Source of the DNA: Entoloma clypeatum
Taxonomy: Eukaryota; Basidiomycota; Agaricomycetes; Agaricales; Entolomataceae
Direction: 5' to 3'
DNA length: 64,000 bases
Assembly (NCBI GenBank): GCA_963565915.1
Contig: OY751494.1
Coordinates: 1,488,001-1,552,000 of the forward strand
Shown: piece after piece, positions 1-12,400 of the stretch
How positions within the stretch are numbered: the first letter of the stretch is position 1
Layout: each line of letters opens with the position of its first letter
Program-made: the position numbers and the translations under genes
Notes under the pieces: generated by a model
What the model was told of the DNA's origin: nothing
Seen by the model: the letters and a program-made list of their open reading frames with translations, nothing else
The model's database searches: none

Positions 1-77
1 GTATTTGTAAGAGGGCGCTGAGTTGGGATGATAAGTAAAAGAGATGACATGGTCCGCATACCGTAGAGTCCGTAACA
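1..77 (-). repeat. Ty3 LTR fragment, minus strand, cut by window edge
   Basis: The reverse complement of this stretch matches the first ~77 bases of the E1 LTR (1277-1678), beginning TGTTACGGACTCTACGGTAT, with a handful of substitutions. The LTR start is at 77 and the rest lies left of the window. The bases just right of it do not form a polypurine tract on the minus strand, so this is a 5' LTR or a solo LTR rather than a 3' LTR. Confidence 0.85.
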
Positions 78-879
78 ATAGTCAAGAGACAGTCAAGACA
101 GCCCATACTATCCCAGTGTCTTGACACTGTCATGACAGAGGCTTTGAACTATACACAAGAACACAGCAAGATATGCCAAGTCATATCAATCACCCAGTAA
201 AGGCTTTTCAGACAATGGCCATACTACTTGTCTTGACAGTGTCTTAACAAGCCATCAAGGCTAGGGTTTGAAGGTTCAGTTATGTGACCACTAATTGACT
301 GTGACTGTGACTGGACTGCATCAGTCATGACCATGACTGCAGTTGTAGTTGCAATGATTGGTGACAAATTAACTAAGTTCAGTCACAAAAGACTGATATT
401 TGATTTAACTGCTCATCAAAAATACTTATTCCATCTATTGTTCTGCCTCAATATGAAGTATAGTTGTTGTATTCACCATTAAATATATTTAAACACTTAT
501 AGAAGCATGAATATTCATAGGCTTCACAGGTTCGGTCACATGACCACTAAATAACTGGGACCATGACTGGACTGGACTACTGTTAACTATGGCCATAATC
601 AACCATACTTGTGGTTAAAGTGGTTATAGTCCTGGTTATTGAGATTTTGAGAAATTGTATCACCACAGATAACTGGTCCTGACCAGTCATAACCGGTCAA
701 TTGCTCCTCAAATAGTGATGATATACACAGTCTTTTGCCTACTTAGAGGCTCAGATTTTGGACTTACAAATACATATATTTGTGACTTAATAACTCAGGA
801 AAACTGATCACAAAAAGTTTACTACAGTTAAAGTTACAGTTTAACTGGTTTTCACAGGTATTTCTCCGAATTCAGAGTT
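78..879. other. non-coding AT-rich stretch
   Basis: No credible reading frame is seen. The stretch holds irregular repeats of GTGACTGG/GACCATGACTG type words and looks like old degraded repeat DNA. Confidence 0.5.
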
Positions 880-1276
880 TCTGCAGTGCCACAATAAATC
901 TATAAATATATTCTGCACCTGTGCTCCTCACTGTATAGTCAGCAATGGGTGGATGCAGCCATTTGACTTTGGATGAGGCACATCATGTGCATGTCCAACA
1001 ACCAAATATATGTAAACAAACCTCAAAAAACATCCATTTTGGGACCACATGGCAACAAGGAAGGTCATATACCATATCAATTAGATAGGAGGTGTTATGT
1101 GTATCCCAGTATATAATTAGATTATAAAATTATGCCACAGATTTGACAATACAGAGGCCTGCACACTGCAGCAAATAATAGTAAACAATATGCAAAAACA
1201 TCGCACAGGCACACATGCCTTCTTTCTCATCTTAAAATAATATTCTGTTGTGGTGAATATGTTCTCTATGTATGTC
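880..1276 (+). repeat. diverged dispersed repeat, copy A (left part)
   Basis: Shares a series of words in the same order with 17610-17990, for example GCAATGGGTGGATG, AAATATATGTAAACAAAC and CACAGATTTG, then similar text around CATCGC.CAGGC. Copy A is interrupted at 1276 by element E1 and seems to resume at 7927. It has no coding content. Edges are approximate. Confidence 0.6.
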
Positions 1277-1678
1277 TGTTACGGACTCTACGGTATGAGG
1301 ACCACGTCATATCTTTTACTTATCGGCCCGACTCGGCGCCCTCTTACGAGCTTACTATGTCTAATGTCTACTTTCGCAACCTTCGATTTCCAGTCTGACT
1401 CATTACATTACTTTGTCATCCCCTTTAGTATACTTTGCTCCTGCGCTGACTTGCTTTCCGCAGTCAGCTTACTCACTGTACATAGCCTTCTGCAGTCGCC
1501 TTACTCATGCACACTGCCTTCCGCAGTACTGACTCATCCGCTACCGCCTATAGTCAGTACCTATATAAACCTCTTGTACTATAGTAGATTCCTTAGATTT
1601 AGCAATCACTTTGCTCTTCGCCTTTCCACTTTCCTGCATACTCTGCCCAAACCTTGGAACGGTTTGTTAAGCATAACA
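1277..1678 (+). repeat. E1 5' LTR
   Basis: 402 bp, pairs with 7525-7926. A TATA-like CTATATAAAC sits at 1561-1570. About 30 bases downstream is AGATTTAGCAA (1595-1605), the segment complementary to the predicted primer binding site, so the transcript probably starts near 1595. Confidence 0.95.
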
Positions 1679-1680
1679 AG

Positions 1681-1691
1681 TTGCTAAATCT
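1681..1691 (+). other. E1 self-priming primer binding site
   Basis: TTGCTAAATCT is the exact reverse complement of AGATTTAGCAA at 1595-1605 in the LTR, the predicted mRNA 5' end. A second pairing joins GCGAAGAG (1709-1716) to CTCTTCGC (1614-1621). Eleven paired bases just after the LTR is the geometry known for Tf1/sushi elements, which prime reverse transcription from their own folded mRNA. I see no match to a tRNA 3' end. Confidence 0.75.
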
Positions 1692-1738
1692 CGTTAGGTT
1701 CGCCCAGAGCGAAGAGAGCAACTACCAGACGAGTCAAG

Positions 1739-3336
1739 ATGTCGCGCTTCTTTGAAGACTTCACCAGTAACCCATTCAGCATGCCAGAAGCCCGACAGGA
1801 GGAGCTAAGTCCTCGAGACAGTATCGATTTTACACTCATCCAGCAGTACATCGAATCGGAGATCCGTCGCATCCTACAGCAGGTGCTTGACGAAGAACTA
1901 GACAACGACAAGCATCGCCCCCACGGTGAGATAGCAGAGAGCATCCATCTTGCTCGACAACACCAGATCGCGCGTTACAACGCCCGACAGAACGAACTCG
2001 AAAGCTTTCGCGTTCAAGAAGGACCTCAGACAGGTTGGATCACAGAGATCAGAGAGTTTATCGGTGTCCAGACAACCGTTATCAGAAGATTGATTAGAAC
2101 GCTCACATCGAGACGTCCCAGAACCACATCATCACATCTTACTCGAAGCAGCAGATCTATGCCCACTTCACCACCGAAGAACAACAGACCGAGTACAACC
2201 ATTGGGCACAAAATGAGAGACTTGACCCCTTCTCGCGACCAACAGACGCGCAGGAACAGAGATTCCTTAGAGATTTACAGAGGAAATACTCTGAACGTTT
2301 TGCCACCGATTCCGCCAACGAGTCCCCTGACGAATTTACTTTTGACTCCGCGCAGTCAGATATCGAACAGATGCCTAGAACAGGGACTCATTTTCAATCC
2401 TTACCTGTATCCCGAACCCCATCTTCATCCCAACAACCCGACTCCTCTCCTCCTCCGCAGACTCTAAACATGGCAGAAGCTCTGGCTGTACAAACAATGG
2501 ATACATCCAAGATCATCAAGGATCCTGGGATGTTCAAGGACAGATACACCTTTGACGAGTGGTGGAAGGCCACCAAACTATACATCAGGTTCCAAAAGAG
2601 CCTCACAGACGATCAGAAGATTCTTGCGGTACTATCCCGCATGATGGAAGGGTCCGGCAGGCACTAGGCCAGTAACAAGTTAGACGCTCTTGCTGTTGAC
2701 AACGAGAACATCACCTGGCTAGGTTTTTCCGATGATATCGCCACACGATTCTCCATCGCCAACAAGTCGGTCGCTGCCAAAGCGAGACTCGAAGTCCTGA
2801 AACAAGAGAAATGCACTGTTGATGAATTCTTGGATGCATTTGAAGAACTCTTGAAACTGTCAAACCTTGGCGAAGAAACTGGGAAATACATCCTAGAGAA
2901 GAACGTCAACCGCAGAATCTCTGAACAAGTGGCTAGCGATGGCAAGACATACACCGATTACGCAAAGGAGATACGAAACAAGGGACGACAGATGGAAGGA
3001 CATGCACTGGTCATCCGAGGTGGCAGCGACATGCGCACCGGATCGGGTACCACTTATGGTGGTCAGGGCAAAGCCATGGAAATCGACAAAGCAGGAGTAG
3101 CCTGTTGCTACAACTGTCAATGCTTCGGTCATCTGGCTAAAGACTGTAGCGCTCCAAAGAAGAAAGATGGTCACAAGTGTTTCAACTGTGACCAAGAAGG
3201 CCATATCACGCGCAACTGCCGCAAGCCGAAGAAGAACTCCGGAAGGGTTAGGAAGGTGTCCGAGGAAGATGCCGAGAATGATGAAACCACAATCTTAGAA
3301 GCCGACGAGAAGGATTTTCCTGAAGGGTCCGATTAA
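1739..3336 (+). pseudogene. E1 gag, broken
   Basis: Begins with ATG at 1739 (MSRFFEDF). The reading frame changes once between about 2030 and 2110, and the later frame continues into 2371-2664. An in-frame TAG at 2665-2667 then interrupts it, and the same frame resumes to 3336. The C-terminal part carries two CCHC zinc knuckles in tandem (CYNC...GHLAKDC and CFNC...GHITRNC), followed by a basic then acidic tail. It would form the particle shell and bind element RNA. At least one frameshift and one nonsense codon mean it cannot make full-length protein. Confidence 0.85.
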
Positions 3337-6300
3337 ACGACGCTACGTTGCGACCCTTATCTATTAAACAGACTTGCTTGCCTTGTATGACTGCAGACAA
3401 TAGAACCTATGTCATCCCTGCCAAGTGAGCCACTGCGTCAACTAAGATTGTGAAGGGAGATAAACCTCCAAAAAGACGAGAAATCAGGCTGTTAGCTCAG
3501 CTCAGGACACGACGAGGACCAAAGGTTATCCGACCTGAGGTTGACAGTGGATGTGAACGCACATGCATCCATGCCAGAATAGTATGCAAACAGAACCTCC
3601 CCACGCGAGGAATACCGCCCATAGCAATTCTAAATGCGGATGGATCACCAAATCGACAACAGAAAGCGAGCCAACTTGCCGAAGTCAAACTGGACTTGGG
3701 AGCACATCAGGAAACCATGGAAGCAATGGTACTGGACATTGGGAGAATGGACATGCTCTTGGGACATGACTGGTTGGTACACCACAACCCCACAATCAAT
3801 TGGACAACCGGTGTGGTAACATTTAACCGGTGCCCAACAACATGTCGAACCAAACACTCGGATTTCAGGATTAACCTTAATGGTCGCAAACACCGGGTTC
3901 GCATGGTTGAGGTGCGCGACAAAGATGCACCCAAAAAGTCGGATCAGAAATGGAAGCCTGGAGACCCTATCTTGGAAGCTGTCACTCCCACACCACCTCC
4001 CACAACCAAATGACCCTCATATGTTGAACGATTTGCTCATCTTTTTGAGAAAGAAAACTTTGATAAGATCCCAAAGGAGAGGGAATGGGACCATGGTATC
4101 GAACTTACACCGGACGCACCAAAGAAACTAGGGGGAAATACATATCCTATGACACAAAAGGAACAAGAGGAATTGGACACATTCATTGACAAGGGTCTAG
4201 CAACAGGAAAGATCCGTCCATCCAAATCCCCTTATGCCTCCCCTTGCTTCTTCATCAACAGGAAGGATGGCTCCAAACGATTGGTACAAGATTACCGCAT
4301 GGTCAATAAATTCACGGTCAAAGACAAGTTCCCACTCCCACAAATATCCGATCTCTTGGACGTACTGAAAGATGTGGTCTACTTCAACAAAATGGATATC
4401 ATGTGGGGCTATAACAACGTCCGGATTAAGGAGGGTGATGAATAGAAAGCTGCCTTTCTCACCAGTCGAGGATTGTTTGAACCATTGGTCATGTTTTTCG
4501 GCCTTTGCAACTCCCCGGGAAATCCTCTCGAATGATGGCTAGTCTATTCCGGGACCAGATCCGCCGACATATCTGCGTGATCTACATGGATGACATGGTG
4601 GTTATCGGTAAAACCAAGGAAGAACTCGCGCGAAACACCAAAGAAATCCTACAGATCCTATCGGACAATGATTTGTTCCTAAAGGAGAAGAAGTGTTTAT
4701 GGGAAGTAACAAAATGTCCTATATTGGGATATGTGGTTGGTGAGGGACGTGTTGAGATGGAAACTGAGAAGGTGGATACAATTCAAAACTGGTGAGCACC
4801 CACATCAAAAAAGGAAGTTCAGAAGTTCCTTGGATTTGCTAACTTCTATCGACGTTTTATTGAAGGGTACTCAAACATCGCAAAACCTCTCACCGCGCTC
4901 ACAGGCGGTACGGCATTTACTTGGGGACCAACAGAGCAGCAAGCCTTTGAAGGTCTCATATGGGCAATTACATCGGCACCAGTCTTGGCATTACCAAAAT
5001 CAGAGGGACAGTTCAGGGTTGAAACTGATGCATCAGGCTATGCAATTGGAGCAGTACTCTCTCAGAAGCAAGACAACAAATGGCACCCCATTGCATTCTT
5101 GTCGTGGCCCATGTCTGCGGCTGAACAGAATTACGAGATATACGACAAGGAACTCCTGGCAGTCATGGAAGCATTGAAAGATTGGAGACACTATCTGCTT
5201 GAAGCCAGGGAACGTTTCGAGATCTTGACCGATCACAAGAACCTGGAATATTTCCGTCATCCTCAGGACCTAAATCAATGACAGCGACGCTGGAAAATGA
5301 AGTTACAAGACTATGACTTCGAATTACGGCATGTGCCCGGCAAGACCAATGCGAAAGCGGACATCCTGTCACGCTTACCCTGGTATGAAGCGGAACTCGA
5401 ACCACAGGACAGTGACCAAATGCTCAAGGAGGGACTATTCTTGAAACGGTTGGAATCAGAAGATGTGGTACAAATGGAGATGTTCACGGAGGAACAATTC
5501 TTTGAAGGGGGTGAAACATCTGATTCCATCAAAATTGGAAACATCAGAACCATCGAAAATCTGTGGATCACACGCATCAAGGGTTCAAACCGCATGGAGA
5601 CAGAAGTAGCCCAGGGTCTAAAAAAGAATCCTCATTGGTATCAGCAGGAGAATGGGATCACCTATGCAGGAGAATGAGTCTATGTCCCGCCAGACCCACA
5701 ATTACGACAAGAATTGATGTTCGAGTCACACGATGCACCAGTGGCCGGACATCCAGGACAGTACCGGACACATGAACTCCTCACTCGCACCTACTGGTGG
5801 CCTACCATACTGCATGATGTGAAGAAGTACGTGAAGGGTTGCGACACTTGTCAACGCAACAAGATTAACCGACAAAAGCGACATGCTCTGCTACATCCCC
5901 ATGCAGCACCAAGTCACCCATGGGAAGACATAGGAATCGACGTTGTGGGACCAATACCAGAATCTGATGGAAAAAATGCAATTCTGGTCATCACGGATAG
6001 ACATTCGAAGATGCTTCACCTCATTCCGACAACCGTGGAACTATCAGCTGAAGGATTAGCCAAGATCTATCGGGATCAGATATGGAAGCTTCATGGGATC
6101 CCCAAGAAGATCATCAGCGATAGGGGACCGCAGTTTGCCGCGAAGTTCATGGAGATACTCTGCCGCATGTTAGCGATCAAGAGGAACCTGTCCACCGCAT
6201 ACCACCCACAGACTGATGGACAGGCCGAGCGATCGCATCAGGAAACAGAAGCATTCTTACAAAACTTTGTCAACCATCTACAGGATGATTGGGCTGAATG

Positions 6301-6985
6301 GATCGCAATCGCAGAGTTCCAGTACAATGACAAAGAACATCAGGCAATGAAGCACACCCCATTCTACCTCAACTACGGTTTACATCCGTGGAAGGGAGAG
6401 CTCGTGTTAGAAGATACTAATCCGGCTGCCAACGACTTCTTGAAAAAACTTAAACAGGCACGAGAAGAAGCCAATGCCGCATTGAAACAAGCACAGGATC
6501 AGATGAAGAAGACAGTTGACACACGGCGAAGTCCGTCTCAGGACTACCGTATCGGAGACAAGGTGTGGCTGGAAGGGACTAACATCAGGACCGATCGCCC
6601 CTCAAAGAAACTTGATGCACTCCGACATGGACCATTCAAAGTCCTAGAGAAGAAAGGAGCTAGCGCGTACCTTCTTGATCTTCCGAAGACGTGGAAGATG
6701 ATTCACCCTGTGTTCAACGAGACCCTGTTGTCACCATATGAAACTCCGAAGTACGCCATCCAGAAAAAGAAACCAGCCCCTGATCCAATTATCGTCGAAG
6801 GACGAGAAGAGTACCATGTGTCTACGATCCTAGACTCTCGAAAGTTCCACGGAAAGATCCAGTACCTTGTCCAGTGGGAAGGATATGGCCCAGAAGAGAA
6901 CACATGGGAACCTCGAGCTAATGTTCAGAACGCTCAAGATTTGATCCATGATTTCCATCGGCAGAACCCGTCTCGACCACAATAA
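3337..6985 (+). pseudogene. E1 pol (PR-RT-RNaseH-IN-chromodomain), broken
   Basis: Protease-like VDSG at ~3541 and LLGHDWL; RT with QDYR, a WGYNNVRIKEGDE block and YMDD near 4586; RNase H (ETDASGYAIGAV); integrase HHCC (HPGQYRTHE...CDTCQ), catalytic DVVGP, SDRGPQF and the downstream Glu; then a chromodomain (QYLVQWEGYGPEENTWEP) at ~6850-6920. Stops are TGA at 4011, 4793, 5279 and 5675 and TAG at 4443, with a frame change near 4500. The long open part 5714-6985 covers integrase and chromodomain. Domain content is clear; the gene is dead. Confidence 0.92.
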
Positions 6986-7118
6986 AAGACGAGTTCTCAA
7001 AACCCATGGCAGTATCGACCTCATCAGTCAACCACACACCGAGTTTCCCGCTCTAGTCTTCTCCCTGCCCAATATAGCCACCCCATTCTTCTTTTACCTC
7101 TCAACCATCCTCACCGCC

Positions 7119-7646
7119 ATGTCAAACACCATCATCACCTCCACCTCCACCACCGACATCAACCCCGCCATTGCCGCCCTTATGAATGAAGCGCTCTCCA
7201 TGAGAGACCAAATCCATGCCCTTGAAACTTCCCTCACTGATCTCCTTCATCGCCAGATGAATATTCGACTTCATTCGTTGTCCAATCTCCCCGTCACCCC
7301 GACTCCCGAAGAGAAACAAATCCTCGGGAATTACACCAGCACCCTCGTCATCGAAAATCGACGCATTCGGCTGGCCATCAAAGGCCTTGAACTCGCCATA
7401 GCCATCAATGAGGAGTTGATATATGATTGGAGCCTCAAGGAGAGCCCGAACTGGTCCGATCCTGGCAACAATGAGGGATGGGGACAGGGACTCTGTGAGG
7501 ACACAGAGCTTGGAGAGGGGAACATGTTACAGACTCTACGGTATGAGGACCACATCATATCTTTTACTTATCGGCCCGACTCGGCGCCCTCTTACAAACT
7601 TACTATGTCTAATGTCTACTTTCGCAACCTTCGATTCCCAGTCTGA
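7119..7646 (+). CDS. E1 downstream accessory ORF, unknown function
   Basis: An open frame begins at ATG 7119 (MSNTIITSTSTT), 133 bases after the pol stop, and ends inside the 3' LTR. The protein (~175 aa) is Ser/Thr-rich at the N-terminus, then leucine/glutamate-rich and helical (LALETSL...LLHRQMNIRL type pattern), ending in a Trp/Gly/Asp/Glu-rich stretch. No transmembrane or zinc motif is seen and I do not recognise the family. Unlike gag and pol it has no internal stop. It reads through the polypurine tract, so its last ~40 codons come from LTR sequence. Confidence 0.45.
   Translation: MSNTIITSTSTTDINPAIAALMNEALSMRDQIHALETSLTDLLHRQMNIRLHSLSNLPVTPTPEEKQILGNYTSTLVIENRRIRLAIKGLELAIAINEELIYDWSLKESPNWSDPGNNEGWGQGLCEDTELGEGNMLQTLRYEDHIISFTYRPDSAPSYKLTMSNVYFRNLRFPV
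7512..7524 (+). other. E1 polypurine tract
   Basis: GGAGAGGGGAACA lies directly before the 3' LTR start at 7525, the position and composition expected for the plus-strand primer. It closely resembles the tracts before the LTRs at 21885 and 59179. Confidence 0.8.
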
Positions 7647-7926
7647 CTCACTACATTACTTCGTCATCCCCTTTAGTATACTTTGCTCCTGCGCTGACTC
7701 GCTTTCCGCAGTCAGCTTACTCACTGTACATAGCCTTCTGCAGTCGCCTTACTCATGCGCATTGCCTTCCGCAGTACTGACTCATCCGCTACCGCCTATA
7801 GTCAGTACCTATATAAACCTCTTGTACTATAGTAGATTCCTTAGATTTAGCAATCACTTTGCTCTTCGCCTTTCCACTTTCCTGCATACTCTGCCCGAAC
7901 CTTGGAACGGTTTGTTAAGCATAACA
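7525..7926 (+). repeat. E1 3' LTR
   Basis: 402 bp, same ends as the 5' LTR with few substitutions (for example ACGG versus ACAG near the start). It is followed by the target duplication ATGTC. Confidence 0.95.
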
Positions 7927-8190
7927 ATGTCCCCATAATGTGCAAGTCATCATAATGCCAAGACTAGCCTGAATAAGTTTTAAATAGTTGAATTCACATT
8001 TTTTACAAAAATGTCTATATCTTGACAACCACTTGACCAAAAGTCAAAAATGCTGGTGTTCCAAAATTGCCTCAATGAGACAGACAAAATAAGCATTTGT
8101 CAATTTTTAACCAATTTTGCTCATATTGACTGATATCGTGAGTGCTGTTTTTTAAGTGTTTTTATATTTAGTTGACACATTTGATGCACA
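7927..8190 (+). repeat. diverged dispersed repeat, copy A (right part)
   Basis: Shares word order with 18060-18230: TATATC, ACC.AA, a TGT and CCT..ATGAG block, then a T-rich run. It is probably the continuation of the repeat interrupted by E1. It has no ORF of note. Confidence 0.4.
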
Positions 8191-8296
8191 CGTGATGCGC
8201 GTCCAAACGAGGGCAGGCAGGCTATTTGCCCTTATTTGCTTTGGCTGCTTTCTGGGCAAAACAAACTCCTTGCCCAGTTCGCCATCTGACTTTTAT

Positions 8297-8732
8297 GCCC
8301 ACTCTTGCTCAATGGCCCTTTCTGGTGCCCAACAGCCTCAAATTGTGCCCAATGGCACCCTCTAGCACCCAATGGTGTTCTTTTGTGCCCAATGGCGTTC
8401 TTTTGTGCCCAATGGTGTTCTTTTGTGCCCAACAGCACCTTTCACGCCCAATGGCATCTCTTTGTGTCCAACGTCTCTGACTCATGCCCAACGGCCTCAC
8501 TTTATGCCCAACTGCCAACTTGCACCCAACGCCCCCCTATCATGCCCCACGGCCTCAACTCATACCCAATGCTGCTCCACCCACATCCAATGGCATCAAC
8601 TCATGCCCAACGGCCCCTCCTGTGTCCAACAGCATCCACTCACATCCAATTGCCCTCCTTTGCCCAATAGCCTCCATTCACACCCAACAGCATCCACTCA
8701 CATCCAACAGCCCCCTCTCAATAGCCTTGTCA
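8297..8732 (+). repeat. degenerate 20-bp minisatellite array
   Basis: About 20 imperfect units with consensus near TGCCCAAYGGC followed by about nine variable bases ending CTCA, mostly 20 bp long (18-21). Clear adjacent units are at 8375-8434, where GTGCCCAATGG recurs every 20 bases. Because 20 is not a multiple of three, overlapping frames on both strands stay open without being genes. Confidence 0.8.
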
Positions 8733-9130
8733 ACTCACACCCAGTGAAAATCGGGTCGCATGGGAGTGGCTTTTCTCAGGGCTATTTTAGGTTTGATCTT
8801 GCCTAATTTGGTTTAAATCAGTTTGAATGGGAAATTTGATTTGACTTATGGAGAGTCCAACTTTAAGGGTTTGAGAGGGTTTGAGTCAGAATAATCCAGA
8901 AATTCAACCATCAATTCCCAGAGGTTCCCACTTAATTCCCCTGGTTTGACAGATTTTAACTGAATCACCCCTGAAAAAACCTGAGAAAACCGGATCACAT
9001 CGTGCTTGTTTCCTAAATTTTCCAGGTTATCCTGACTCAAACCCTTAAAGTTGGACTTGCTGTCGATCAAATCAAATTTCCCATTTGGACTGATTTAAAC
9101 CAAGTTAGGCAAGATCAAACCTAAAATAGC

Positions 9131-9428
9131 TGTTGAGGCAACGCTAAGTCAAACGACGTCGCGAGCCCAAACTTAGGAACTTAGAGTGAGGAACGTGGAA
9201 AGATGAGGAAGGGGCTGTATTGCCAAGAGACCCAGTGGGAATCTCAAGAGAACAAGCTATCAAATACAAGTGAAAGTACCCTACTTATATATGTAAATAC
9301 CATGAGGCTGCGTTGAGGCAGCGTCATGCTGCATGATTGATAAGATGTCCTCATGTACGATATGATGTAGATAAGATAAGATCGAAATAAGATGAGATAA
9401 AGTGAAAAGTGAAAGTACAATCATAACA
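9131..9428 (-). repeat. E2 3' LTR
   Basis: 298 bp, on the minus strand TGTTATGATTG...CCTCAACA. The adjacent inner sequence on the minus strand is purine-rich (AGAAAGGGGGTAA, 9429-9441), a polypurine tract that also overlaps the pol stop codon. Confidence 0.93.
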
Positions 9429-9439
9429 TTACCCCCTTT

Positions 9440-12400
9440 CTAGATCTCGACTTCCAGGCAAGATATGATGTCGTCCGGGGTGTCCGTGAAGTTCTCGTAT
9501 GGTTTAAATTTCAGTCCTGCAAAGATATTTGCGCGTACGCACCGGGGTGCATTTGGGTTTAATTCAAAGAAGTCCTCCACTGCTTCCTTGGCATGTTCCA
9601 GGTGATCCTCGGGTTCCCACGTGTTGTGGTCTGGAGTCAGACCTTCCCATTGCACTAAATATTCCAGCTTTCCTCTCTTCAACCTTGAGTCAATAATTTT
9701 AGCGAGATTGTACTCCTCTTCGCCATTGATAACTATGGGATTTGGTGCTTGCACCCTTTGCAATTTAAATAGTGGTTCCTTAAATAATCAGACCTGTGAT
9801 ACATTGATAACCAGGTGGATTTTCCATGACTTTGGCAATTTAAGTTCCACAGTGTGTGACAAAATGATTTTGGTTATGGTATAGGGTCCAATCCATCGTT
9901 CAGCAAGTTTCTTTAAGGGTTGGTTCAACTTCAGGTCTTTAGTCGATAACCAAACTTTGTTGCCAACTTTGTAAACTGGTGCATCACCCCGTTTCAGGTT
10001 CGCATACCATTCCATCTCTTCTCATGCTTTTACTAGCGCCGCTTCTGCCTCCTCATGAATCTTCTTCACTTGCTCCGTGAATTCTTTTGCCGGTTCTGAC
10101 TTTTCTGCCCTCCAAGGTTCCATGCCCATCCTCGGGTTGAATCCATAGTTTACATAAAACGGCGAAAACTGAGTTGCTGTGTGTATCTTATGATTGTAGG
10201 CGAACTCCGCGCCTGCCATCCATTCGGGCCAATCTGTTTGCCGATGGGAAATAAATGATCTTAAATACTGTTCCAACTCCTGGTTGATCCATTCCATTTG
10301 TCCGTCTGTTTGTGGATGGTATGCCATTGATAATTTAGTTGTAATCCCCAGGATCTTGTTTAGTTCTTTCATAAAAGTTGCCGCAAATTGTGGTCCTCAA
10401 TCTGACGTCAGCATTTCCGGTAATCCATGAAGTTTCCAGACTTCGTCCCGATATAGCTTAGCTAATCCCGCAGCTGAGACTTTGTCACATGTTTTGATGA
10501 AGTGTGCTTGTTTTATAGATCTACAAGCAACCACTAATACAGCGTTATATCCCTGGGCTTCTGGGAGTCCTACAATAAAGTCCGCAGTAACGTGTTTCCA
10601 TGGTCCAGCATGTTCCGTGTTTGCTTTTAATTTACCGGCTAACGGTTGAGGCACATTTTTTGATCATTGGCATTTGTTGCAGCCCTCGACATAAGCTTTG
10701 ACCATGTTTGTGATTCCGGGCCACCAATAATTACACGTAACTAATTCCAGGGTTTTCCATTGATCCGGATGTCCAGCGACTGGATTGTTGTGATGTAATT
10801 TAATAATTTCCACCCTGAGTTCCTGATCCTTTGGAACGTAAACCTTTCCTCTGTGCAACCATAAACCCTGCTCCTCATGCCATTCCTCCACTTGTAATGT
10901 TTTTGTGTTTGTTTTCTTTAATTCTTCCACTGCTTTGAGCACTTGCTCATCAAACTCTTTTGCATCCCTGATGCATTTCAATAATTTAGTTTCTTCTCCA
11001 TCAATAAGTAGATGTCCCCAATCCATTGCACACAAGTGGAAATATTTGGGTTTCAATAGTGTTACATCCTCATTGTCATTTTCCACCCCCTTTCTATGGT
11101 CGACTCTTCTTGAAAGAGTGTCCGTCTTCCCCATTGAAGTTCCTGCCTTGTGTATTAATTTAAAGTTGAAACGTGTTAGATACAATGCCCAATGTGCTTG
11201 TCTGCGATTAAGCTTTCGACCCTGCATGAAGTACTCAAGGTTTTTATGATCGGTCCAGATCTCGACCTCATGTTTGGCTCCTTCAAGGTGGTGTCTCCAT
11301 GCTTCCAGCGCTCAAATTATGCCCAGCATTTCCTTATCGTGTACATCATAATTTCTTTCCACGTCATTTAATCCTTTTGATAAAAAGGCACATGGCCTCC
11401 ATTTCTCATCCTCACATTCCATAGATAGAATCGCTCCCGTGGCGAAGTCCGATGTGTCTGATTCTACTCTTAACTTCCGATCTGGATTGGGCGATACCAA
11501 TATGGGTGCTTCTGTAAATAACCTTTTTAGCACGTTGAATGCTTCCTCCTGTTCCGTACTCCATTTCCATACCATGTCCTTCCTTGTTAACTTATGTAAT
11601 GGTCCAGCCACTTTAGAGAAATCCTTGACGAATCTCCGATAGAAGTTGGCGAGTCCAAGAAATGATTGTACTTCCTTGACCTTAGTCGGTGTCGGCCATT
11701 GTTTGATGGCATCTACTTTTGAAGGGTCCATCCGAATTCCGTCCTTCCCAATAATTAATCCCAAGAACTCTATTTCGTCTCTATTGAAGAAACATTTCTC
11801 TGGTTTCAGAAATAAATTTTTTTTTCGTAATCTTTTCAAAACTTTCTCCACTATGGTGTCATGTCCTTCCTCTCCTTCTGTTGCCACCAATATATCATCG
11901 ATATAAATAACCACATATCCCTGGTCGATCAAGTCCCTAAAGATATCATTCATCATGGTCTGGAACGTGCTCGGGGAATTATTCAATCCGAAAAACATGA
12001 CTGTCAGTTCAAAGGCTCCATCTGGAGTCGTAAATGCCGCTTTCCACTCGTCTCCTTCCTTGATGCGCACATTGTTGTAGCCCCATCTGAGATCCATCTT
12101 GGTGAACCTTTTCTTTCCTTTTAACTTATCGATCAACTCCGGAACCAACAGGAGTGGGTAATTATTGCGGACGGTCCAGTTGTTAATATGTTGGTAATCC
12201 TGTACCATTCGTTTCTTTCCATCTTTTTTGGGTATAAAGAATACTGGCAAAGTTTGTGGTGACTTGGTAGGTCGAATATATCCTTTGCGTAATTGATCGT
12301 CCACAAATTCTGATACTTCTTTCCTTTTGTCCGGTAACAAGGGGTAGACTTTGGCCTTTTTTGGTACAAAATCTGGTTTTAGGTCTATGGTGTGATCCCA

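Larger units (their letters stand above)
1277..7926 (+). mobile_element. E1: decayed Ty3/gypsy chromovirus with both LTRs
   Basis: Two 402-bp LTRs (1277-1678 and 7525-7926), both TGTTAC...AACA, flank gag and pol remnants. A perfect 5-bp target duplication ATGTC lies at 1272-1276 and 7927-7931. Domain order is gag with two zinc knuckles, protease, RT, RNase H, integrase and chromodomain, the order of Ty3 chromoviruses. Several in-frame stops and frameshifts make it non-autonomous. An extra ORF follows pol. Confidence 0.95.

Noticed and set aside
1679..1700. tRNA-primed PBS for E1
   Set aside because: No TGG start or tRNA 3'-end match after the LTR, whereas self-complementarity to the LTR is exact over 11 bases.
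8305..8806. Overlapping open frames in several phases
   Set aside because: They are by-products of the 20-bp minisatellite. Unit length not divisible by three and lack of stop-like words keep all frames open. The same holds for frames at 18565-19564.
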